Of a DNA stretch of 64,000 nt, positions 48,841 to 61,851 are shown piece by piece. Positions within the stretch are counted from its first letter, which is position 1. The number at the start of each line of letters is the position of its first letter. The notes beneath the pieces were generated by a model. It worked only from the letters and a program-made list of their open reading frames with translations, was not told the DNA's origin and did no database searches. Position numbers and translations under genes: made by a program. The DNA lies in NCBI GenBank assembly GCA_022747635.1, contig JAKTNV010000003.1:10349548-10413547 (forward strand), in the 5' to 3' direction. The stretch comes from Hetaerina americana. Its lineage: Eukaryota; Arthropoda; Insecta; Odonata; Calopterygidae.

Positions 48841-49865
48841 GTCCCGTCACAAGCTGGCGAAACCGCGTGGGAAGAAGGTCGCTCGGAAACTCGATCGCTC
48901 AAGGGGGCCAAACCTCCTTCCAACTTCCACCCTTCCACGCGGCCTCAAAAACGCCCCTTTAACTTCACCCGCCTCCCATCCCCTCCCCTCCCTCAGCCTC
49001 CCCCGCTCCTTTAATGGCTGCAGAGTATGGCTATGGGACGCCCCGCGAGTTTGAGGATAAAGGGAGAGGGTAGAGGAAAGGAGTTGGGGCGCTCCGTCCA
49101 CAAATTATACGACAAGTTCACAGACGACGGCGCGGTGGGTCTCGTCTCCCCCGAAACTCCTCTTTCTTCTCATTGCCTCTCCCTCATCGGCTCCTCCTGT
49201 CTCAATTCCGTTCGATAATACTACTCTTCTTGCTTACCTGCCATCGTTCCTCGATAGGAGACCCCCTCCTCTTCCCTTCGCCTCGACACTCCCAACTTCT
49301 CCCGCCGCCGCCCATCTCCCGAGCCCTCTTTGCCCACTCGCTCATCGCTCACCCTTTTCCCTGGCCAAAAGCCCTCTCCTACCTCTTCCTCTTCTTCTTC
49401 ACTCTTCGCCATCAACCCCTTTCCCCCCGACTACTTGCCACTCTCGCCCCCCCTCTCGAAATCCGGCCAACTTCAACTCGCACAGAGCCCGAGCATCACG
49501 CAGACTTTTTGAGAGGTTGCTAATCCACCGCAAGAGGGAAATCCTGAAGGAGGGGGAGAATTCGAGGGAGAGAGGAAGAGGCGGCGGGGGGAGAGGGAGG
49601 GGATTTCGTGGCGAGGAAACGAAGCCGAGTGGTTAGGGAGGGTAGAGAAGGAGTCGGGACGAAGGGTGGGCGGGTGATGCTGAGATTGGCGAAAGAGGTG
49701 AAGCGGGAGGGGGTGGTGAGGAGAGAATGGGGCACCAAAGGGGTTGGGGAGGGAGCCGTGAGAGACAAGACGGACAAATGCGAGACCCCTCGGATCAAAC
49801 GGGAGGTACTCCGGTTTCCTTCTGCGTTTAATCCCTCTTGTCTGGGAATTGATGAATGCCTAGCA
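48840..49865. other. GC-rich island with C/T to G/A switch
   Basis: Pyrimidine-rich on the plus strand from 48900 to 49500, broken by a G/A-rich piece near 49030-49090, then switching within about 30 bp to purine-rich (49530-49790). All long open frames here are low-complexity. Confidence 0.6.
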
Positions 49866-50789
49866 TAGCAAACAGATGTTCACCAGCGACGAAATTATAT
49901 ATTAGGCGAATCGATTGTTGTGGGAACTAGCTAATGAAATGGTGCCGCGATTAAAAATGTATCCTGTCCCTTAGAGTGGTGTGCACTAATTTATACCGTT
50001 TGGAGATATCTGTATATTTAGGCGTTCCGCGAGCGAGATTCGAGAAGCCCACCGAACGTACGTAGCTTATTGATGGGACAATAATAAGAGTCTTAACTCA
50101 TAGTCTTGTTTGGAAATGATAGCGAGTACGTACCACCGTTAAAACCAGGGCTTAAATGACAGAAGTATTTTTTAAAATTTTTTGAAAAATGTAGTTTTAA
50201 ATGAAAATCTGGGTTATATGTATATCTGAAGTAGTACTCAATATAATTGTAATAATATTCACGGGTTTTTAAAATCGGTCCTTTATCTTTAAATAATTTA
50301 CACCTCGTCAAATAAAAAAGCAAGAGGTGATGGTCGTAAGAATTGCAACTTTTGAGGTAAATACTCCGATTACGATCTTCCATATGTTATGCGCGTTTTC
50401 AAAATTATACGACACATTGCCATCTTAATATCGTAGTTGGCGGAACATTAACTTAGAACCAACCATATAATGACCTTCATAATATAGCAATGTATGAAAT
50501 TGAGAGAAATTGTATTATTATTTTCAAATGTAGAGAATATATTCACTATAGCTTAATCTGTCTATACTTCAGTTTTTGCAATGTTCATACTACACTATCA
50601 GTTGGCCGATAGATAAATGTCTAGAATAAAATTATTCCAAAAAGTGGTAATATGAATTTTCATAAAAACATCAGAAGTCTTTGAAGTTTTCGAACGTATG
50701 TTCTATTGAAATAAAATATACTTTTAAATCGGTTAACTAAAAAGTTATTGCACTGTGCGTAGATGAATCAAATTAAGGCATATAAATCA
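49866..50789. other. AT-rich non-coding stretch, nothing recognised
   Basis: A 96-codon minus-strand frame (50093-50383) is AT-driven, with no domain. Confidence 0.5.
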
Positions 50790-51010
50790 ATGGCTCTCCT
50801 TGAAGGGAGAAGGGGAATGAAGAAATGGGGGATCCCAGGGAAGTGGGACCAGATGGCGTGGGGATGGAGAGTCCTGTGAAGAGGGGTATTGACGACGTGG
50901 TAAAGGGGAGGGGGGATGCTTGAAAGGATGGAAAGGTAGGAGGGAGGGGGTGGAAAGAGCGGTGGGTAGGCATCGGCGGTAGAAACTCTGAGTCGAACAG
51001 GTAGGGTTGG
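50790..51010. other. G/A-rich island
   Basis: Plus-strand purine-rich. The minus-strand open frames of 109-123 codons are low-complexity. Confidence 0.55.
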
Positions 51011-51675
51011 GAAAGAGACGCTAAAGAGAGAGCAAATTGGACCATATTGTTGAACCTCCTGCTCGTCGAATGTGCGCCATGAATCATTCGCAATCCCCAC
51101 ATTTCCCCCGGCTCTCAAACCAGCGAATCCTTCTCTCAACCCAAATGAAATTCAGCTGCTTGGCCGTCCATCAGAGGTCCAAGAGCTCGACGAACTCTTT
51201 TAATTCCGATGTCGGCAAACTGAGTAAGTTCTTTCGGATTTATTTCGAGATCTAGACCCTCACGGGTAGTTTCTCTGCCTATGCGTATTTGAATATACTT
51301 TACTCAACCTCAAGTTCATGCCCCATAATTTATATTTGTTTGATTTTTTTAAAATTTAAAATGTGTAAAAATATTTTCGTCCGTGAATATTTTAGGATGT
51401 AATATGACCCTTTCTAAAGTCTATTTTTATTTTTAAGTCTAATTTGGACGTAATCACGGAATAATTTTCATAAAGTCACGAGTCGCGGAATCGGGCAAAA
51501 TAATAACCTCCACTTCTGGTTGTATTTTCAAATCCCACCTTTTTAAGTTATTCGAAGAAAAGAGTAATCCCATGGCTTACTCCCCTACGAATGCTGTCGG
51601 ATGTGGTATCGTCCTCTATCCGATGTGTCCTTAACGACAAACAGCATGGTGTCTCTCTTTGTGACCCCAGAGTTC
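51011..51675. other. Non-coding stretch, nothing recognised
   Basis: No supported feature. Confidence 0.5.
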
Positions 51676-51730
51676 TCTACATCTACATAATACCCCGCAA
51701 GCCGCCGCAAGGGCGTGTGGCGGGGGGAGA
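51676..51730 (+). repeat. Hairpin-forming dispersed repeat, copy 2
   Basis: CTACATCTACATAATACCCC followed by GCAAGCCGCCGCAAGGGCGT and GTGGCGGGG. Matches 37830-37885 closely over about 50 bp in the same orientation, and the GC-rich part folds on itself. Confidence 0.6.
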
Positions 51731-54365
51731 GTTTTGGTTAAGTATAAGAGATGTTCCCTTTTCAAGCGACGAAAAGAGAAGAAGTCGCCATAAAAAATTT
51801 ATGGCACCTCTGGAATAGTGGAGGCGACGGCGTGAAGGGGGATGGAAAGGCAATGTGTTCATTCAAAAACTATTAAAGGAGAGATCTGAGTAAGAATTCA
51901 TCTACTATTAGGAATTAAAATTTCTTTTTGTGCTCTGCCTAAATAGATTAATTTGTTTCACGAATAATATGAACATACTTGCCATATTTTTAAATGGAGA
52001 AGTTATTTTAATTGCTTACATAAAAAGATGTAAAGTTAAGACGGACTCGGTATTTTTGGATTTTGGTCTCGTTCATGAACAGGAACACCTCACCAGACCA
52101 TAGAAGTAGTCTGGTGACGACAGGGATTTGCTGACCTTTGATTAAAGTCATGTCCTCTTGCATCATAAACAAGAAAAAAACACGATTGAAGTCCAAGAAA
52201 TAGCATCGGCGTAGTATTTTGGATCGTCCCCAACCGTTTGATGGGATAAAAGTCAAATGTTACATGCCCTATAACAATTGCTCTAGATATTTAGTTCAAC
52301 TATGCACGTGGTTTTTCTTTTTTTTATCTATACAGAATTGAGCCTAAGAAATGTAGAAAATCTGAATTTAATATTGCTTTTTAATTAATATAATTTATCA
52401 CGGCAATTTGGATCTACGTAGGCTCCGGGAATAGTGTGCATTTTTTTAAGGTGAGTTATAATTTAATGTATTTATTTAAGTCCTTTTTTCCACCAATATC
52501 TCTTCATCTCAATGTATTGTATATATTATAAGTAAATTATAATGTGCTTCAAAAATTTGATATTAGAGTGGAAGTAATTCATATTGCATTATGAAAAACT
52601 CCCTGATTGCATTCGGAGGCGGCGTATTGAAGAGAGATTTCTCTTGAAATAATAGTGGATGATACTGAGTGAACTTATTTATAACTAAAAACTGGATATT
52701 GGTAATAATATTTTCGCGATCGGGGGAACAATTTTAGTGTATCATATTATGTTTGGAAAACACAGAAAAGCTTCATTTTTTCAACATCATTGAAGGTACA
52801 TCCGGATAAAAGCTATTTTCTACTGTTTTTGAAACAGAGAAATCTTCATAAGTAAATACAGATTGCAATATGGCATCCTATCGAAATTATATAACGTTGG
52901 AAAGGCGAAGTCATCAATGAAATTTTTTTTCGCGAACAACCCAGTAGAGTCACTTGCTTTTTTGCCCTTTCTTGTTAGCTTAGTGCAATCCGAAGGGCAA
53001 AACGGGTGTGGGGCGAGGCACTATACATCGGTAGCAGCTCCAGGCGAAAAAAAGAGAAAAAAATTGCGTTCTCTTCAAAATAAACTTCATCTTCTCGTCT
53101 GTGCCCTTGTACACATTTTTCTCCCGTGTCTACATGGGAATGGGAGGAGGAAAGTACATCCTGCGTGACACGCGGCAGCCGTAGGGCCAAGCGATGCTAG
53201 AATCGGAGCATCGCAGTTCGATATACATGTGATAATAAAATAATTTGGAGGTGAAGACTTTGCAACGTAAATGGACGGTATAATATTAAATACCACCGTA
53301 TCGAATATGACAATAGGATTGCACAATTTGACTGTTTTTTTTTCCCACCGCTTCTCTTTGTATCTCATTTCTCCTGGTTTCTCAGTACATTACAATGATT
53401 TGGTCAAGATTTTTGGAACACGCGCTATGCTTAATGTCCGTTCCAAACCCTCCATAGCGGCGCATGAAAGCTCAGTCCGGAGGAAGTGCGCCATTCCTCT
53501 TAAAGTGTATCCTAATTCGTTGAGTAAGCCTTAGCCCAATAGCAGTCGAACCCACTTTTTTCTTGAAAAATAGCCAGTTTCATGTGAAATATTTATGGTT
53601 CCGACTGTAAATTATTTTATTTTTTCATATCAATTAATTTCAACATTTTAAATCCTCCACTGTTTAAAGATATCACTTAAAAGAAGTCAAGTTCATCCCA
53701 AAACCATGTAGATGAAACCTTCCGTTTCATTTCACTGCTGAAGGGATTAGACCGGAGTGCTCTGAACTATTCAATTGAACGTAGGGTTCAGGCACCTAAT
53801 TTAGACGCGAGAGAAGGGAATATATCACCATTTTTTGATGCTTGAAATACTCAAAAGTAATTATGAATAATTTTCCCCATGTGTAATTCTTATATTGGAA
53901 AAAATCACAGTGTGTGGCATTGAAATTTAATAAGAAGAATTCCGTTTCGACTAGTGCCGGAAACGGCGTGAAAGGTACGACGTGACAGGTATATGCACAG
54001 GGTATCATTACTCCATTTTAAGACGCTAACGTTTTCACAATGTTGTTTTCGACACATAATACCGTCCCCCAAATCCTTCCTTTCATTTTTCACTGAGAAT
54101 TTAGGGCACCCAGGTTAAGTGCGCGTAATACCCGGCAACTGCATGATTTTGGACATAGCTTTGATCACAGGAACATTTTTGTGTCGAGCATCGATATAAT
54201 GGATGAAATATTGCAATGCATAAATTATCACCGCAATGCGAAGAATCAGAGCGTTTATCGTCTCGGCGCATCACAATGAGATATTGCTCAAGCATCGCAC
54301 TTCTCAGTCGACGTAGCCTCACAATATCCCGCTGTTCAAAGGGTTGGTAGGAAGATGGAAAGAGG
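51731..54365. other. Non-coding stretch, nothing recognised
   Basis: A 101-codon plus-strand frame (52863-53168) and a 93-codon minus-strand frame (53087-53368) overlap, and neither has a domain I know. Confidence 0.45.
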
Positions 54366-54920
54366 AAAAAGTGAGTGATTGCGGCGCAGAATGAACGTGT
54401 TTTCGAGGTGAGAGTGTCCGAGAGAGCGACGACGCGAAAGACGCGTTGGGTGTGGACGTATTACTCTCCGGCGCTGCGTTTCACGGCGCCTCCCTCTCCG
54501 CCCCTTCCGACCCCGTGCCTATCGCGATGTGCCAACGGTGGGATTTATCGTCGCGGGTAGAGAGACCGGAAGGGCGGCCGGACCGTGCAATAAAAGCCTC
54601 GACGGTGGACGAATAGTGGGGGCCCTACTCTCACTTTGATATTTATCCCCGAGAAATATTTCATGTCACGGAGGGGTTTTTTTTTTGTTTTTGAGGCTCA
54701 CGACAACGAATGATAAAGCACACGGGGTCGTTGTTTAATCCACCGAACGTTTCTGACAGATTGGCGCGGTAGATACACGTTACCTGGTACGCGAGCTCCG
54801 TTCGACCACAAATCGCGGGCTTTCGGGAATATCGGCGACTTCCAGCATGCTTACATGGGCCAACCATTATCTTTCAAGTGGGGAAATCGGAACGAACCGC
54901 GATTGTTCACACGACCATGA
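54365..54920. promoter_or_regulatory. CpG-rich region, possible promoter
   Basis: Unlike most islands here this segment is not strongly strand-skewed. CpG dinucleotides are dense (for example GCGACGACGCGAAAGACGCG at 54426-54445). It looks like an unmethylated regulatory or promoter region, but no first exon or core promoter could be identified on either side. Confidence 0.3.
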
Positions 54921-55239
54921 CATCAGAAAGGATTCCCACCGAGATTGTTTTTTGGGCTTCAAGGTCGGCTTGAATATATTGTTCAACCCTGATACATTTA
55001 AATTTCATATCCTCGACAATTTCAATTCCCAAAGTCAATAATGAATCCGTCTGCAATGCTATTCTCAGGATACCTATTTGTGATTCTTTTATCCCGTTGG
55101 AATTTTTAACGGAAAGTTACGCAAGGAAAATCATTCTTTTAGTATTGATTTAGTTAAAAGATGAGTATATAAGGAGGGAAAGGTCAAATCCGCTTTCGAA
55201 TGCAGTCTGTATTCTCCGGGCAGCATTCAATACAGGACT
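54921..55239. other. AT-rich non-coding stretch, nothing recognised
   Basis: No supported feature. Confidence 0.5.
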
Positions 55240-56620
55240 GGCTCGAGCACGGAGGGAAGGTGAAAAGAGTATCGGAAGACCGACGGTGGAGGGAAGGGGT
55301 TAAGGGAAGGGAGTAAGGGAGAAATAAAAGGGCGCCACAGCGTGAATAGGAAGGCCTTAGAATGTGGAAAAGCAGAGCAAGGAGAAGAATGGGATAGGAA
55401 AAGGACGGGAATTCGGAGATGAGAAGTCGGGAGGAGGTTAAGGGGTGAGAGGTAGGGTAAGGTATATTGGTGGGGGAGGATAGCCGAAGAAACGGAACGA
55501 GGCGAAAGGAATGCAACGGGTCCTCCCCTTACGGTGCGGGCAGGATTGGGGAGGGCGGTGAGGAGGCAGGGGGTGGGTGCGGAAAGGTGGGGGGCTGGCT
55601 TTTTCGCGGCGGCGGGGGGAGGTTGGGAGATCGAGGCAGGAGTGGGGAGGGGCAGAGTTGGGGCGGTTGGATCCCGCCCCAGTGCCTCAGAGTCGACGAC
55701 GAGGGAAGGTTGGTGGACGCGTCGAAGTGGTTATCGATCATGTCGCCGTGGCGGGGCGGAGAGCGAGGAGGAGGGCGTGTGGGGTTTGCGGTGAAGTGGG
55801 GGTGGTTGGGAGGGTAGGAGAAGAAGGGGTTGCAGGAAAGAAGTTTAGGGTTATAGTGAGGGGTGCAGGGGGTGGAGGAATTGTTCCGTGGAGGGTGGGG
55901 GCGATTCAAAGAGGACGCGATGAGGGTGGGGAGGTTTTTGGGGCGAATATACTTATTTAAAAAAAAAGAAGGGGAGGGGGACGGTTCACGAGTAGGGGAA
56001 GGAGAGAGAAAGAATTCGGAGGAGAAGTTGAGATTCTCCTCTCCGGCAGCCAACCCACCCCTTCCACCCCTTTCCCGTCGACATCCTGCCCCCAAATCCT
56101 CCACCGGCGACCCCTCTTTAAAAATAAAGATAAATCCTCCCTTCCCTCCTTAAGTCCCTTACAAAACCCTCATCCCATCGCGTTACCCTCGTTCCGAAAC
56201 GTTTCCCCTCCACCCCATTCCGTCTACTACGGCGACTCCCCCACTCATTTCAACCCCTTCGGTTTGGGCCTAAACTCTTCCCCCGTATCTGCCCACTTAA
56301 AGCATCCACCTTTTCTTCCCCTTCAATCACCACCCCCCATCCCGCATTCCCCTACCCCCGCGATCCCCTTCCTTATATCTTTCGACTGCTTACGAGGGAT
56401 GGCCCCCGCTTTGCTCCCCCCGTTTCCCTCCTCCCCCGGACCCTACTCACTCGTCCCCAGTTCTTCGAACCACCACTCACGTCGACCCCCTCGCCTCCGC
56501 CTGACGCCTGCCTGCTCATATCTTTGCCCCCTTTCACCCCAGGCCCTTCCCCGGGTCCCTCCGCCGCTCTTACACTCCACTCTCATTTTCCCCTACATAG
56601 GTACATTCCCAAGTTAGGCG
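55240..56620. other. Largest GC-rich island, G/A to C/T switch
   Basis: About 1.4 kb. The plus strand is G/A-rich from 55240 to about 56030, then abruptly C/T-rich to 56600. The open frames on both strands (up to 191 codons) are proline/serine- or glycine/arginine-rich artefacts. The switch near 56035 is the clearest example of the mirror-image skew seen in several islands. Confidence 0.65.
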
Positions 56621-59579
56621 CCATATGTTGAACATTTTCCGCCTCTCCATGTCAATGTATTTAGGGCAATTGCTGAAGATAAATGTTATATCTTGATCAA
56701 TGAAAGAGACACTAATGATTGTATAAAATTGTCTTCAATATAAAGTATAACACTAAGGTCAGAAACTTTAAAAAAAAGTTGAAGTTAAAAGAAAGTCATC
56801 TTTGCGGGGGCTTGTATTTATAATGGTCATAAAATCATTTAATACAAACGGTAAATAGAGTCCTTGATATTGTTCAGTAAACATCAGGTAATTTTTCTGG
56901 CCTTATTGGTTCATAGTTTTTAATTCGAAAGGTTTTCATTTTAAAATGGGGTTAAGTTGAACATGGAAACATGAACATGGCATATAACTTTGAACTTAAT
57001 GTTATTTGTTTACATAACCATGTTTTTGAGCACCACATTTCTCCAAAATTTCTGACATTTACTCAGAATTGTTAATGGTGGGCCTCAATGAAATGGCTGC
57101 TTCAAGTCTGCATATTTTATACGTAGGTCTCTCAGTAGAATTGCCTAATAGACTCAAGTTTTACAATTGTATGCGCTAAGTGCCGTTGTGAAGTTTATAT
57201 AATGATAATATATAGGATTAATATTAAGTTCTTCAGCAACGCTCATCGTTTGTTTTAATGCTCATATTATTTGTTTTACAAATTGTAGTTAAATATCCTC
57301 ATGTTCGAAAATACTAACCCTTGTGGCGCACATGCTTTCATCACTCTTCCCACCTGCATTTCTCCGGTGAATTTTCGTCCTCTGATTTTCTTTTTACTCC
57401 CTTAAACCCAATTTCTCCTTTTCATCGACTTAATCCACTCAAATTTTCTCCACCCCCGGTTTTAAAACCTACTCCCAAACACCCTCGCTTCCCATTCGTT
57501 CCCTATTCTCTCTTTCCTAATTTTATTCCTCACTATCTCTCTATCACCAGCGCACGCCCATTTTTCAAACTGAACGGATATATTTTTTTTCTTTATTCTC
57601 CTTCTTACTGTCCAAAACCAGTCACTGAGCATGACTAATGACTTAATCGAGAGTCGTCGTAGATTCAGGCCAATTTTATCCTTTATTTTCAGCAAATTGT
57701 TTGCTTGAAGCGCAAGATGGGATGTCGTTACGCCGTCATAGTTCCTCCGTTCGTTATTCGTCATCCCTTCAGGTTTCGCCCCACCACCCCTCTTACCGAA
57801 GGATTGGATGGATTTTCGGGACATTCCTTCCTGGTCGAGGCATTTATGAAAGGAGATTCATTCTTACCTGCGTAAATAAAATTATTCTTTCTAACAGTGT
57901 TCGAATTGAGTGCATACAGCGTCCACTAGATGTAATGAAACTATTTATTTTTTCTTCAAATATTGTATTGATGCCGTGATATATGTACGAGTGCATTCCA
58001 CTTAAAAGTAAACATACAATCAAAAGCAAAAATTACCTTGGAGTCTTAGTGGATCGATGTCAATTCAAGAAGGATATGATTTAATATATATTAGTGAAAA
58101 TAATTTTTTTACTAGCTTCTTACTTGATAATAAAGTGAACCCTTACAAAAATGTATCTTTTAAATTTATAATTCAAATAATATCTTATGTTAGCAAAACA
58201 TCACCGTATTTTTCACTCTAGCTTTGGTTGAGGTATCAGCTTTTCACGGCTAGTCAACTTTGTTTTGAAACACGCGATTAAAAAATAATGAATAGAAAAG
58301 CGCCCTGATTATTTAAAATGCATGCAACATAATCTTTAGGCCACGGTAGATGTAGTATATTGCGTTTGTATTACTTGGTGCATTTTAAATTTAAATATCT
58401 TAATTCGCATTGATTCAATCGATAACGTTGAAAAACCAATAAGGAATTTATTAGCCGGTCAAACCATGAAAAATAACGCTAAATGAATACTGCTGAATGA
58501 TATGGAATTATTTTTCAGAAAAATTATGGATGGCATAAATGTCAAAAGAAGTAAATCATGAAAGTAAAGAACATATCTACCTACATATACACGCACATGT
58601 GCTGAAGTGAATAAATATGTCCAGGTTGGGAATCAAATCATATTCATTCTATGAGTTTTTGGCTTACTTTTGCTATTAATTCCGCTATTGCAAAAGGCAT
58701 TTTATGTACTAGTAGTTGTAAATATTTAAAACTCTAAAGGTTCAGTTGGATATGTGACATCTTTAAGAAGAACGATTTTGACACAAAGTTGGCTAACCCT
58801 CTGCAAACCCATATATAAAGAAAAAGTCTGTTTGAAGTTCTTTTCCGCGACACATCCTATTGCTTTTGGAATTCCAAGGTGAAAAGTTCAAATGTTTCTC
58901 GGATAATTGTACTTAACGCGTATTAATTTCTGGTAATATATTCACAATAGGGTATTTATTAATTTTAAATATGAAGAAAAATTACCCTTATGCATTTCAT
59001 TTTAAAACGGCAATTACAATTTCAACAAATCTTTTGGCTTTCCAAAGTGTAAACTAACAGAGAATCGCATGAATTTATTCTCTAAGATCCTGAATCAATT
59101 GGTGCAAGTTCTGCAAGGTGGATAATCGCTAATTGAATAAATGAAGAAATTTCATGAATCGCCAGATAGAAGGAATTGAAATTTTTCCCCCTCATCCAAG
59201 TACTCCTTGAAATCAAAGAACGGTAAGTGTCATTCTGTCAACGCTACTTTTGTTAGCGTAGCCCTTTGAATTCAATAAATATAGAGTAAGTACTCTTTCA
59301 CATAATGCACGCATTGTTCTTACTCGGAATTACGTTAACCAATAGGAATTTATCAATCTCAGCCAACCTCGTCAGTTCATTCACCTACCTCGCTCCATTC
59401 TATGACCCTTTGTTTCTCCTATCCACATATTATGAGGGACCCCCTTCTCCTTCGTCTTGTGTTCTTTCATCTCCGAGTATTTTTCTTTTTCCAACTTCAT
59501 CTTCCTCCTCTTATCTCTGAACTCCATACTATTTTCTTTCCCAAGTGTAACTTGAGGGATTTTCGGTAACTTACTACCC
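56621..59579. other. AT-rich non-coding, C/T-rich patch at 57340-57560
   Basis: No supported gene. A 120-codon minus-strand frame (57462-57824) overlaps the pyrimidine-rich patch and has no domain I recognise. Confidence 0.45.
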
Positions 59580-59840
59580 ACCTCCCTTGCCTCGAACTCA
59601 CCCCTTCCCCCAACCTCTCTCCTCCACATCGCCCTATGCGCCGCCTGCCCACCCCCTCAACTTGTCTCCCCACTGGCTCTCGCCTCCCTCAGCGCCCCCA
59701 ACCCCGTCGGGAAGGAGCCACGCTGCGGCGGCCGATCTTCCCGCGCTCCTAACGAACGTTAAAGGGGTGGCCCAAGTCTCGGGGCTTAACACTTGCTCCT
59801 TCGTGCCGCTTAAAACGCAACTTCGTGCCGTTGTCCAATT
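59580..59840. other. Short GC- and CpG-rich island
   Basis: C/T-rich, then CpG-rich around 59700-59840. Open frames on both strands, with no domain. Confidence 0.45.
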
Positions 59841-60490
59841 TTTCGATCGTGTATTTTTTAAACGAAGTTCGGCAACTGGCATTATTTCTGCAGGCATGCG
59901 AGTATCGCTGGAATTCCCTGAGGTTAACAATTTCTTTGACGTCATTCAGTAAAACGTTCACTATCCATAATGAATACATTCTCAAGTTAAGTAATCGCGG
60001 TGCCTACTTCAGAGAATGCGAAGGCTTTCAAGAATTTCACCAATCCCAGTTCCCTATTCAATCACTTTCGTCTAAATTATGTGGATGACTTCAAGGAACC
60101 TTTTTGTATTGAAGTAGGTTGTGAGATATATTAATTAAATATCATTAACCTAATGCATTGAAAAAATTAGCGCAATGAGGAATACATAGTTTAGATACTC
60201 AAGGGAGCTCTGTGGTGGAATGCTCATTCTAAAATGAATTTACTAAAGGCAATTGTAATATCGTCTCCTCAGCGCAAATTACTGAAAACCCGGCAGAAGG
60301 GATTGCATGAATTTTCTGATTAAGTCAACCGAAATCTGCGTCAAATTCTGGCAATTAGCTAACACGGTCATGGAGTATGAAATTCTTTAGACCTAGAAAT
60401 AATCCCTACATTTTCAAGATTACTAGGTTATGATGCAAAACCAAATCCATAAACATTTTAACATTCTTGAAAAACTTGGTAAGGTGACCA
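59841..60490. other. AT-rich non-coding stretch, nothing recognised
   Basis: No supported feature. Confidence 0.5.
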
Positions 60491-61210
60491 ACTGTCGCCT
60501 CCCGCGTGGGGAAGGGCGGAAAGAATGGGCAATGCACTCAACCCTTTTCTTTGCCGAAAGTCGAAGAAGGCCTCATAAGCGATCCCCTCTTTTACTTTTT
60601 TCTGCCCCCCCTCCTTTGCTTCTCAATCCCGTCTCTTTCCCGCTCTCCTCAAAGTTGTCTCCAGGCGTTGGAAAAACCACGTGAGTTATCCTTCGATTCT
60701 TCGACTCGAAAGCTCTGGAGACCGAGTAACGAACGTCCTTTTCCCTGCATGTCGGTTGCTACGTCTTGAGCGCGCTATCAATTCCTTAGAACGGCAGCGG
60801 TTCGCAAGCGACGCGCAGCGGGGTCGGGAACGAGAAATGAAAAGAGGCGCGCGGCGCAATCGATCATCATCATTTTTCCGAACGGTAAGAGGAGAGGGGA
60901 ATAATAAAATGCACGGAGGGCCCTTCTCTCCCCCCCCCCGTATGCTACGATCCCTGCCCCATTCTTTCCACCTCATCCGCCTCCCAAGGAGCGGCTTCTT
61001 TGCTTCCTCTCCCCGCCAATCATCCTGCCAATCTCCCATCCGCGCATCCTCCTGCCTCCGCACTTCAAATACCACTCCCACATCCCCTTTAATCCACCAC
61101 TCCATTTCTTTAGCGTTCGTCCTCTTCTTTCTTCTGTCCGACCCCCTTCCCTTCCCCTTACCCCCGCAAGTTCCGCCCACCCGCGACAACTCTCGGGAGC
61201 TCCCTGCACA
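60490..61210. other. GC-rich pyrimidine-skewed island with CpG-rich middle
   Basis: C/T-rich at 60570-60660 and 60920-61200, with a CpG-rich middle (60750-60880) and a run of ten C at about 60931. Open frames of 167-179 codons on the two strands mirror each other and lack a domain. Confidence 0.55.
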
Positions 61211-61275
61211 CCGGGACTAGTATCCTCGAATCCCATTCTCCAGCTTTCAATCTTACTTTTATATATAATATATCT

Positions 61276-61530
61276 ACACACAACGAATGGGTCGCGGTAG
61301 AGCGTTGTACTACTGACCGGAGGGCCCGGGTTCGATTCCCGGGCAAGCCTTCCTGGGCACCTGCAGCTACATCCAAGCTATGTGATTTTTCGGGTAACAG
61401 ATCTTCCTGGGAAACCATAACCGGCACAGGGAATGGAACTGGCCCCCCTACCCTGATGTGTGAATTTCACACGCCGTCGGGCTTAGTACTGGGTGAACTC
61501 TACCATCACCTACCAAACCCTGAGTTTAAG
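61276..61530 (+). repeat. tRNA-derived SINE-like repeat
   Basis: The tRNA-related head has an A-box-like GGTCGCGGTAGAGCG and a B box GGTTCGATTCCC within a CCCGGG-TTCGATT-CCCGGG T arm. It is followed by about 190 bp of unrelated body containing a GTGTGAATTTCACAC palindrome. It shares ACTGACCGGAGG plus the B-box region with the repeat at 38200-38272. The end near 61525 runs straight into the tRNA-like foldback repeat. I do not recognise the family name. Confidence 0.6.
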
Positions 61531-61705
61531 AGGACGCCTCGATAGCAACTGGCTAAAGCACTCGACCGGATATTGAGGGATTTGGGTTCGAACCCCAGTC
61601 AAGGCGAATGATTTTTACACTCTGAAATTGTTGCCTTTAAATGCACATTAGCGGATGACTCCGTTTAAAGTTACTGTTGCGGCATCTTCCGCAGTTTCTT
61701 TGGAA
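61526..61705 (+). repeat. Foldback repeat with tRNA-like core (copy 2)
   Basis: The tRNA-like core is at 61536-61607 (anticodon arm CTCGA-CCGGATA-TTGAG fully paired, B box GGTTCGAACCC). The right arm (61617-61705) is the inverse complement of the long left arm of copy 1 (9843-9930), including the block TAGCGGATGACTCCG. Here the left arm is reduced to a few bases at the junction with the upstream SINE. Together the two copies imply a symmetric parent. Confidence 0.75.
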
Positions 61706-61851
61706 CTTATGAAAGCTGTTTGTAATTTATTTTTTTGCCCAATCAATTCTATATTTTTTTAATAGTTCACCCTAGTTGTTAGGGGGGAATAAGTTTAACG
61801 ATGAAAGGCCAAGTAAGTAATGCTTTCGTTTCTCTCTCTTTCCAAAATATG

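Noticed and set aside
60681..61220. Pair of 167- and 179-codon open frames on opposite strands
   Set aside because: Mirror-image low-complexity frames in an island; no family match.
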